Origin: DASPJR01 sp035628505
Lineage (GTDB): Bacteria > Planctomycetota > SZUA-567 > H5-PLA8
NCBI GenBank assembly: GCA_035628505.1
Contig: DASPJR010000091.1
Coordinates: 1 to 11,876 of the forward strand
DNA length: 11,876 nt
Direction of reading: 5' to 3'
Shown here: piece by piece, positions 6,809-11,876 of the stretch
Layout: every line of letters begins with the position of its first letter
Numbering within the stretch: the stretch's first letter is position 1
The notes under the pieces: model-generated
The model's database searches: none
Told to the model about the DNA's origin: nothing
What the model saw: only the letters and a program-made list of their open reading frames with translations
Program-made: the position numbers and the translations under genes

Positions 6809-9022
6809 ATGGAACAGTCGAAAAACATTCGTTTTCGCTCGTTCTGGAGCGCACCGGCATCCTACCTTGCACTGGCCGTTGCCTTGAGCGCCTCCGCCTA
6901 TGCGGCCGAAAAGAAGCCCAAAGATCCCCTCAAGCCGGTGCTCACCGAAAAGGAAAAAGAAGATCCGATCCGCAGCATCCGGCCGGTGCAGAGCTCGCAG
7001 GAAAAGCTCGGCGGCCAGCTCGTGAAAACCTCTGACGGCATGCGCGAGCTGCTCGAAGAAATGCAGCAGAACTTTGTCGAGCTGCAGACGCGCGAACCGA
7101 TGAAGCAGGCGACCGGCAAGCTCGATGAGATCGGCACGAAGAAAGTCAAAGCCGTCGTGGACTCCCTGCACCGCGCCCGCCGCGAACAGACCGAAGCCAA
7201 GGCCGGCCTGAGCGACGCCATCAATGGCCAGGGCGTTGTCGTGACAGACCTCGAAGAGCTCCTGAAATCGCTCAAGCGCCAGCTCGCACCGGCAACGCAG
7301 AAGAAAGTGCTCGCGCAGGCCATCAAGAAGCAGCAGGAAGCGCTCGAGAAGCTTAAAGACACGCGCGCTACCAAGGAGAATCTGGAAGGCAAGCCCAAGA
7401 GCGCCCTGAACGAAGAAGAAAAGAAAGCGCTCGCCGAAGCCACGGAGAAGCAGAAAGAAGCAACGGAAGAGCTCGACAAGGCCGTCGAAGAGCTCAAAGA
7501 GCAGGCTAAGGAAATGAAGCAGACCGATCCGGCCGCCGCGCAGAACACCGAAAAGGCGCTGGAAAAGCTTGAGCAGGCCAAGGCCGAACAGAAATCCGAA
7601 GAGGCGCAGGCTGAAATCGCGGAAAACAAGACCCGCGCCGCCGAGCAGAAAGAAGAAGAAGTCCTTGCTGCACTCAAAGAGGCGGACAAGGAACTGAGCA
7701 AGAGCACCGACGCGCAATCCAAGCTCGAAGAAAAGCTCGCGGATCTCAAAGCCGCCAAGGAAAAGCAGGAAGAGGCGCTCGCCGAAACCAAGGCGCTCGA
7801 CCCGAAGAACGAAAAGGCCGTCGCCGAGGCGGTTAACGATCAAGGCGAGGTTTCCGAGGCACTGAACGAACTGGCTAAGGAAGACCAGAGTCTCGCCAAA
7901 GCCGAAGAACAGTCCAATGCCGCGCAGGAACAGGTCGCCAATAACCAGGCGAATGAAGCGCAGAAAAATCAGGAGAAGGTCCTCGACGCCATCAACGAGG
8001 CAATCAAGAAGACCGAAGAACAGCTCGCCGGCGCGCAGGACGCCGCCGAACAGGTCGCCGAACTCAAGGATCAGCTCGATAAGATCAATGAACTGAAAGA
8101 GCAGCAGGCCGGACTGCAGGAAAAGACGGACGCGGCACAGAACGCAAACGAAGCGCAAAACCTTGCCGCGCCCGAATCGCAGCTGGCTCAGCAGGCCGAA
8201 GCGTTGGCTGCCGAAGCCAGCGACGCTGCGCCCCCGCCGCCAGAAGGCGGACAACCGGCCGGAGAACAGCCGCCGCCGTCGGCCCAGGATGCTCTGGCTG
8301 AAGCGGGCAAGGAAATGAAAGCCGCCGCGAAGGCGCTCGCCGAAGGCAATAAGGAAGAAGCAGCCGCGCACCAGGAAGCCGCCCAGCAGGCGCTCGACCA
8401 GGCCGCCCAGGCGACGGCCGCGGAATTGGCCGCAGCCGATCCGCAGGCCGCTGCCGAAGCCGCAGCTGAAGCCGTTCAGGGATTGGCAGCCGAACAGCAG
8501 GCGCTGGCTCAGGAAACAGCCAACGGCGATGCGCAGGCTGCTGAAGCGAACGCCGGCGAACAGGGCGATCTGGCCGAGAAGGCACAGGCACTGGCCGCTC
8601 AACCTGGAGTAACGCCGGAAGCCAGCCAGGCACTCGAAGCCGCTGCCGAAGCTGCCGAAGCCGCTTCCGAAGCCATGGAAGCTGGCCAGCCAGGCCAGGC
8701 CCAGGCCGCGCAGGCCAAAGCCCTGCAGGCTCTGGCCCAGGCCCAGCAGGCCATGGCACAGGGAATGGCTCAGGGCAAGCCCGAGAAACCGTCAAATACG
8801 CCGCCTCCGCCGAAGGGCAAGGGCGAAGACCACGAAGCTGGCGTTGGACAGTTCCAGTACGGCAAGCTCGCCGATGTTCAAAATGCCGGCTGGAGCGTCA
8901 CGCTTCCGCCAAAGGAACGCGCTGAAGTCGAGCAGGCTGTGAAGAGCAAGATGCCGGCAAAGTACGCCAGGCAGATCCGGCTCTATTATCAGAATCTCGC
9001 CGGTGCCAAGGCGGAGAACTGA
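6809..9022 (+). CDS. Large exported Ala/Glu/Lys/Gln-rich coiled-coil protein
   Basis: A 737-residue protein. Residues 1-32 form a signal peptide (hydrophobic YLALAVALSASAYA, cut before AEKK). Residues 60-470 are an almost continuous charged coiled coil, rich in E-E-L, E-K-Q-K-E-A and A-A-E-Q repeats. A Pro-rich break (APPPPEGGQPAGEQPPP) lies near residue 475, followed by an Ala/Gln-rich helical stretch to about 655 and a second linker (NTPPPPKGKG). The last 57 residues form a compact domain containing WSVTLPPKERAEVEQA and KMPAKYARQIRLYYQNLA. I recall this ending (LPP-x-R..., KxPxxY...YYxxLA) from large planctomycete and related envelope proteins; that is memory, not a search. A structural or scaffold role outside the cytoplasm is likely; no enzyme motif is present. 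GGAG lies about 9 bases before the ATG. The next gene downstream is the squalene-repeat protein, but 321 bp of structured DNA separates them. Confidence 0.88.
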   Translation: MEQSKNIRFRSFWSAPASYLALAVALSASAYAAEKKPKDPLKPVLTEKEKEDPIRSIRPVQSSQEKLGGQLVKTSDGMRELLEEMQQNFVELQTREPMKQATGKLDEIGTKKVKAVVDSLHRARREQTEAKAGLSDAINGQGVVVTDLEELLKSLKRQLAPATQKKVLAQAIKKQQEALEKLKDTRATKENLEGKPKSALNEEEKKALAEATEKQKEATEELDKAVEELKEQAKEMKQTDPAAAQNTEKALEKLEQAKAEQKSEEAQAEIAENKTRAAEQKEEEVLAALKEADKELSKSTDAQSKLEEKLADLKAAKEKQEEALAETKALDPKNEKAVAEAVNDQGEVSEALNELAKEDQSLAKAEEQSNAAQEQVANNQANEAQKNQEKVLDAINEAIKKTEEQLAGAQDAAEQVAELKDQLDKINELKEQQAGLQEKTDAAQNANEAQNLAAPESQLAQQAEALAAEASDAAPPPPEGGQPAGEQPPPSAQDALAEAGKEMKAAAKALAEGNKEEAAAHQEAAQQALDQAAQATAAELAAADPQAAAEAAAEAVQGLAAEQQALAQETANGDAQAAEANAGEQGDLAEKAQALAAQPGVTPEASQALEAAAEAAEAASEAMEAGQPGQAQAAQAKALQALAQAQQAMAQGMAQGKPEKPSNTPPPPKGKGEDHEAGVGQFQYGKLADVQNAGWSVTLPPKERAEVEQAVKSKMPAKYARQIRLYYQNLAGAKAEN

Positions 9023-9032
9023 ACGGCTGGAA

Positions 9033-9087
9033 GGCAGTGGGCAGAAGGCAGAAGGCAGGCAGAAGGCAGTAAGGGCCTTCTGCCTGC
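9033..9087 (+). repeat. GGCAGAA heptamer repeats ending in a 13-bp stem-loop
   Basis: Several copies of a GGCAGAA-like heptamer (9033-9071) follow the coiled-coil stop codon. The last part forms a perfect 13-bp stem: GCAGGCAGAAGGC (9055-9067) pairs with GCCTTCTGCCTGC (9075-9087) around a 7-base loop. Its place right after the gene suggests a terminator or mRNA-end stabiliser. There is no T run, so Rho-independent termination is uncertain. Confidence 0.7.
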
Positions 9088-9090
9088 GCT

Positions 9091-9255
9091 AAAATTCGAA
9101 GCACGAAACTCGAAATCCGAAACAAATTCAAAATTTAAAGGCTCTAATGCTCGAAACTGCCGGCCCAGTACTTTAGGCGCTGCCGTTTTGAGCATTTCAA
9201 TTTCGATCATTCGAGCTTGTTTCGAATTTCGTGCTTCGGATTTCGAGTTTCGAAT
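9091..9255. repeat. Nested imperfect palindrome built of CGAA-rich modules
   Basis: The outer arms are CGAAACTCGAAATCCGAA (9104-9121) and its exact complement TTCGGATTTCGAGTTTCG (9235-9252). The inner arms AATGCTCGAAAC (9146-9157) and its near complement GTTTTGAGCATT (9185-9196) pair with one mismatch. Short units such as GAAGCACGAAA, CTCGAAA and TCCGAAA recur. Together with the stem-loop at 9055-9087 it fills most of the 321-bp gap between the two exported-protein genes. It looks like a non-coding mobile or structural repeat rather than a gene. Confidence 0.75.
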
Positions 9256-9343
9256 ACTATTTTGCGTTCTTTATTTTGACGCTTCCACTCAACACAAAGT
9301 CAACTCAGCGGTGTAAATAGACACATCTTTTGAGGAACTGTCG

Positions 9344-10411
9344 ATGCGTCTGAAACGTTATCCGATCTGCGCTCTACTCGCCGCGCTCGTACTGAGCCTC
9401 TCCCCTGCCCTGCATGCAGGCCCGACAGCGGCCTCGGGCGAAGTGGAACTCACCCGCGAGGGCAAGGCCTCCATTCAGACGGCGCTGCAGTATCTTGCCA
9501 GCAAGCAGCGCGCGGATGGTTCCTTCAGTGGTGATCGCGGAACGCAATCGGGCATCGTCGCCGCCTGTCTTCTGGCATGGATGGCCGCCGGCAACCTGCC
9601 TGGCGAAGGTCCGTACGGAAAGCATGTCGCCAAGAGCCTCGATTATCTGCTCAGCAGCACGCAGGCTTCCGGACTGATCTTCCGCGGCAAGGGCGAGCAG
9701 CATGTGATGTATCATCATGGGCTTGCGGCAATTGCTCTGGCGGAAGCCTGGGGCCAGACACGCGACAAGCGCATTCACGACAAGCTTAAAAACGCGATCG
9801 AGCTGATCGTTCGCACGCAGAACGAAAAAGGCGGCTGGCGTTATATGCCGAAGGTCGGCGACGACGATCTCTCCGCGACCGTGATGCAGCTCCTGGCGCT
9901 CCGCGCAGCCAAGGACGCTGGCATGAACGTGCCCAAGGACGTGATCGACCGGGCCATTTCTTACGTGAAAAGCTGCGCTTCCGACAAGGACAACGACGGC
10001 CTGTCCGGCTTCGCTTATCAGCCGCACGGCGGAAAGAAGTGGTCGACGACTGCCGCTGGTGTAATGAGCCTGCTGCTGTGCGGACACTACAAGGAATACG
10101 ACATGAAAGGCGCGCTCGAATACCTGGTCAAGACGCGCGAAAAGAAAGAAGACAAGGAGTGGTTCATCTACGGCCACTATTATGGTGCTCAGGCAATGTA
10201 CCAGGCCGGCGCGCTCAACGATAAATTCAAGCAGTACTGGCTGAAGTGGTACCCGGACATCTCGACGCAGATCATCAAGTCGCAGAAGACCACCGGCAGC
10301 GAACGCGGCGAATACGACGTCGACAAGAACAAATACGGCCTCTGGAACAGCGCCATGTGCGTGCTGATCCTCGGCATTCCCTACCGCTACCTCCCGATCT
10401 ACCAGCGCTAA
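9344..10411 (+). CDS. Exported squalene-cyclase/prenyltransferase-repeat protein
   Basis: A 355-residue protein with a signal peptide (residues 1-25: MRLKRYPICALLAALVLSLS, cut near LHA-GPT). The mature part is an alpha/alpha toroid of the squalene-cyclase/prenyltransferase repeat type. Repeat motifs are ALQYLASKQRADGSFSG (48-63), AIELIVRTQNEKGGWRYMP (151-169), AISYVKSCASDKDNDGLSGF (204-223) and ALEYLVKTREKKEDKEWF (257-274). HVMYHHGLAAIALAEAWG and GDDDLSATVMQLLALRAA are also typical. It is about half the length of a true squalene-hopene cyclase and is exported. The DDDLS stretch only resembles the catalytic DxDD motif, so triterpene cyclisation is unlikely. Such short exported members are frequent in planctomycetes and their function is unknown. 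GAGGA (9332-9336) lies 7 bases before the ATG. Structured DNA flanks it on both sides. Confidence 0.9.
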   Translation: MRLKRYPICALLAALVLSLSPALHAGPTAASGEVELTREGKASIQTALQYLASKQRADGSFSGDRGTQSGIVAACLLAWMAAGNLPGEGPYGKHVAKSLDYLLSSTQASGLIFRGKGEQHVMYHHGLAAIALAEAWGQTRDKRIHDKLKNAIELIVRTQNEKGGWRYMPKVGDDDLSATVMQLLALRAAKDAGMNVPKDVIDRAISYVKSCASDKDNDGLSGFAYQPHGGKKWSTTAAGVMSLLLCGHYKEYDMKGALEYLVKTREKKEDKEWFIYGHYYGAQAMYQAGALNDKFKQYWLKWYPDISTQIIKSQKTTGSERGEYDVDKNKYGLWNSAMCVLILGIPYRYLPIYQR

Positions 10412-10432
10412 AACATTTCGTTCCAGATCCCT

Positions 10433-10690
10433 GGGTGGCCCAGACGACCCCGTCGTCCGGGCGCGCCAGCGCAAGAGGTTACTCCCTTCGCGCCGCCCTC
10501 GCGTGAACCGTCCGGCAACACGAACGATGTAACCTCCCGCGCTTCGCGGGTGGCCCAGACGACCTCGGTCGTCTGGGCGCGCCAGCGCAAGAGGTTACTC
10601 CTTTCGCGCCGCCCTCGCGTGAACCGTCAGGCAACACGAACGATGTAACCTCCTGCGCTTCGCGCCCAGACGGCAGCGGCCGTCTGGGCC
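10433..10690. repeat. 115/116-bp tandem repeat with internal hairpins (two units plus a partial third)
   Basis: Unit 1 (10433-10547) and unit 2 (10548-10663) are about 93 percent alike. A truncated third unit begins at 10664. Each starts with GGGTGGCC and a hairpin. In unit 2 it is CCCAGACGACC-TC-GGTCGTCTGGG; in unit 3 CCCAGACGGC-AGCG-GCCGTCTGGG. The A-T pair in unit 2 is replaced by G-C in unit 3, so the stem is kept; unit 1 has one mismatch. A second, longer stem in each unit pairs AGCGCAAGAGGTTAC with GTAACCTCCTGCGCT (unit 2; one mismatch). The block begins 21 bp after the squalene-repeat protein stop. No start codon with ribosome site or sustained coding pattern is seen. Confidence 0.85.
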
Positions 10691-10979
10691 ACCCGGCGTT
10701 TGCACCGCAGGCTTGCTGCATGCGGCTGTTCACTTTCCCCAAAGGGGAAATGTCTTCCAGCCCAGGGTTGCGCCGCAGGCGCTACCCTGGGTTTGCGCGT
10801 TATACAACGGCCTCAACCCCAAAGGGGTTGCGTCAGATCCGTTTGCCGTCGTTCGGACGCAACCCCGTTGGGGTTGAGAGCGGCTGATTGGCATGTAAAC
10901 CCAGGGTAGGCCCTCTCGGGCCAACCCTGGGCTTTGAGACTTTGCCCCTTTGGGGCAAGTGACGGCGGGTGGCCCGGAC
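10682..10979. repeat. ~300-bp mirror-symmetric inverted repeat containing six hairpins
   Basis: The left half (10682-10834) is the near reverse complement of the right half (10856-10979), apart from a 26-28 bp insertion near 10697. The ends are GTCTGGGCCACCCG and CGGGTGGCCCGGAC. Inside are six perfect or nearly perfect hairpins: 10734-10750 (TTTCCCC/GGGGAAA), 10761-10791 (CCCAGGGTTGCGCC/GGCGCTACCCTGGG), 10814-10830 and 10860-10876 (CAACCCC/GGGGTTG), 10900-10931 (CCCAGGGTAGGCCC/GGGCCAACCCTGGG) and 10942-10958 (TTGCCCC/GGGGCAA). Partner hairpins differ mostly by paired, compensating changes. Reading frames through it have repetitive Pro/Asn/Gly-rich translations and no ribosome site, so it is non-coding. 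It ends about 20 bp before the next gene's start codon. Confidence 0.88.
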
Positions 10980-11000
10980 CCCACTTAAAGGAGAGCAAGC

Positions 11001-11876
11001 ATGATCGCACGCGAGAGCACTTGGGAAGACTGTGTCGCCAGCCGCGCCATGGAACGCGCTTCGCGCGCGCGGCATGAGGCGAAAGCTGCTTCCGCAGAAC
11101 CGCACAAAACGAACCGCATCGCTGCTCGCTTTTCTAAAGACGAGCACGCTCGCGAGAAGTGGCGCCGCACGACCGGTCTCACGCTGGCCATCGAAGAGCA
11201 CACCGACGCGGCCGAGCGCCACGCCGCCATCGCGCGGCTGATCGCGAAACTCAAAGATTGCGTGACGGGAACACGACTTCAACACGGAGGCGCGGAGAGC
11301 GCGGAGGTCTTTGGAGCAACGGAAAGTGGCCGGCGCGGGACGCCGGCGGTCCCAGAAAGTGGCGGGCGCGGGACGCCCGCGCTCCATAGGGTGGGCTGCA
11401 CTACCGATTGGATGCCGGAGCTTTCCGAGTGGGCGCGCGTTGCGGGCGGCGCAACGTCGCTCGAAGCCTTCTGCGCCGATCAGGGCATTTCGCGCGCGCG
11501 GCTCAACCGCATGACGCTTGAGTTCTGCAACATGCCCGCGAGCGAAGTGGCCGATGGTTTCCGGCTGCCGCCGCTGAAAAATGTTCTGCTTGCGCAACTG
11601 AAACGCGCGGCGCAGGCGCTGTGGGGTTTGCCCGGCAGCCTGGCCGAGCAGCTCATGGTCGAAGGCGCGATCGCGCGGCCGCGCTCGCTGCTGCATGCGG
11701 GCGTGGAGAAGTCGAGGTACTTCAATGCGCAGCAGCAGGATTGGGAGACGTTGCGCGGCGGGCTTCTTGATCGGACCGAAGAGTTGCTGGCGAACTTGAA
11801 ACGACTGCGCGGCGCTAACCCCTCCCCCTACCCCCTCCCGCAAGGGGAGGGGAATACAACGGCACGGCAGGGCGAC
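11001..11876 (+). CDS. Probable helix-turn-helix protein carrying in-frame repeat insertions; 3' end outside window
   Basis: The frame starts at ATG 11001, with AAAGGAG (10987-10993) 7 bases upstream, and stays open for 292 codons to the window end. Residues 1-87 are charged and helical (STWEDCVASRAMERASRARH, then KWRRTTGLTLAIEEHTD and IARLIAKLK). Residues 92-131 are a low-complexity stretch made by repeat DNA, including two 11-residue copies (ESGRRGTPAVP and ESGGRGTPALH). Residues 138-270 look like a second folded part: SLEAFCADQGISRARLNRMT resembles an AraC-type helix-turn-helix, followed by LPPLKNVLLAQLKRAAQALWGLPGSLAE and a charged helix. Residues 273-284 (PSPYPLPQGEGN) come from another repeat hairpin. 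I do not recognise the family; DNA binding is inferred from the helix-turn-helix resemblance. It could be an intact two-domain protein with a repeat-derived linker, or a gene decaying through repeat insertion. Confidence 0.72.
   Translation, partial: MIARESTWEDCVASRAMERASRARHEAKAASAEPHKTNRIAARFSKDEHAREKWRRTTGLTLAIEEHTDAAERHAAIARLIAKLKDCVTGTRLQHGGAESAEVFGATESGRRGTPAVPESGGRGTPALHRVGCTTDWMPELSEWARVAGGATSLEAFCADQGISRARLNRMTLEFCNMPASEVADGFRLPPLKNVLLAQLKRAAQALWGLPGSLAEQLMVEGAIARPRSLLHAGVEKSRYFNAQQQDWETLRGGLLDRTEELLANLKRLRGANPSPYPLPQGEGNTTARQGD
11281..11390 (+). repeat. Repeat insertion inside the 11001 gene, with two 33-bp hairpin units
   Basis: It starts with an AACACGGAGGCGCGG-like module (11281-11307), which I recall as a dispersed intergenic repeat in such genomes. 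Two tandem 33-bp units follow from 11322 and 11355. The stems are GCCGGCG/CGCCGGC (11329-11347) and GCGGGCG/CGCCCGC (11362-11380), both around the loop CGGGA. The third pair switches from C-G to G-C between units, so pairing is kept. The 33-bp period equals 11 codons, so the reading frame survives. Confidence 0.75.
11820..11852. repeat. C-rich/G-rich hairpin repeat at the end of the window
   Basis: CCCCTCCC (11832-11839) pairs with GGGAGGGG (11845-11852) around GCAAG, after a CCCCTCCCCCTA run. In the frame of the 11001 gene it encodes SPYPLPQGEG, a translation I recall from a repeat that is widespread in several bacterial phyla. It stays in frame with no stop before the window ends. Confidence 0.7.

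Noticed and set aside
6806..8602. A nearly 600-codon open frame on the minus strand, opposite the coiled-coil protein gene
   Set aside because: Its translation is almost only Leu, Phe, Arg and Gly, which follows from the complement of Glu/Lys/Ala/Gln-rich codons. It has no domain or ribosome site, while the plus-strand frame has a signal peptide and a recognisable C-terminal domain.
9033..9210. Short minus-strand frames rich in Leu, Pro and Cys over the GGCAGAA repeats
   Set aside because: Their sequence comes only from translating the heptamer repeat, with no ribosome site or non-repeat content.
9374..10474. A 366-codon minus-strand open frame opposite the squalene-repeat protein gene
   Set aside because: It is a complement artefact of GC-rich codon use. 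The plus strand has the signal peptide, repeats and ribosome site.
10433..10690. Possible CRISPR array
   Set aside because: The repeat units are 115/116 bp, tandem and without unique spacers, and no cas gene is present.
10700..10984. Short frames on both strands inside the hairpin array (translations with PQRGCVR or TPLGL words)
   Set aside because: Both strands give similar peptides because the DNA is palindromic. They are by-products of the repeat.
10833..11843. A 336-codon minus-strand open frame running through the repeat block and opposite the 11001 gene
   Set aside because: It begins in repeat hairpins, is rich in Arg/Pro/Ala without a motif, and competes with a plus-strand frame that has a good ribosome site and helix-turn-helix-like sequence.

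Overview
The window is a GC-rich bacterial chromosomal segment. It most likely comes from Planctomycetota or a close relative in the PVC group. This is inferred from a sialate-esterase-like (SASA) protein, a secreted squalene-cyclase-repeat protein beside a large Ala/Glu/Lys coiled-coil protein, and hairpin-rich intergenic repeats of a kind I associate with planctomycetes. No rRNA, tRNA, CRISPR array, transposase or phage gene was seen.

Layout. Positions 1-479 hold the 3' end of a SASA-type esterase. It converges, with a 2-bp gap, on a minus-strand run: a secreted thrombospondin-type-3 calcium-binding protein (482-1291), an XRE helix-turn-helix/class III nucleotide cyclase fusion (1464-2186), a small secreted protein of unknown function (2244-2705) and a GH42 beta-galactosidase (2970-4979). 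A 367-bp divergent intergenic region follows. Next come a plus-strand pair, an unknown 96-residue protein (5347-5637) and a single-domain response regulator (5685-6062). A minus-strand dual-specificity-type phosphatase (6078-6572) converges on the regulator. Then come two plus-strand exported proteins: a 737-residue coiled-coil protein (6809-9022) and a squalene/prenyltransferase-repeat protein (9344-10411). The gap between them holds a strong hairpin and a nested palindrome.

The last 1.5 kb is unusual. Positions 10433-10690 hold a 115/116-bp hairpin-containing tandem repeat. Positions 10682-10979 form a ~300-bp mirror-symmetric inverted repeat that contains six smaller hairpins. Paired hairpins differ by compensatory changes that keep their stems intact, which suggests selection on nucleic-acid structure. 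Directly after it, a reading frame with a good ribosome binding site (11001 to the window end, no stop) carries further repeat modules translated in frame, including two 33-bp hairpin repeats and a C-rich/G-rich hairpin at the end.

How the genes fit together. The esterase, the GH42 enzyme and possibly the calcium-binding protein suit degradation of polysaccharides or glycoconjugates. The cyclase fusion, response regulator and phosphatase are separate regulatory genes. The fusion has a 22-bp perfect palindrome over its own start codon, which suggests autoregulation. Its cyclase domain keeps the metal and adenine-recognition residues by eye alignment but lacks the usual transition-state arginine. 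The coiled-coil and squalene-repeat proteins probably act in the cell envelope. No complete new multi-gene system is evident. The most interesting items are the cyclase/HTH fusion with its operator, and the structured repeat block with repeats running into the downstream gene.
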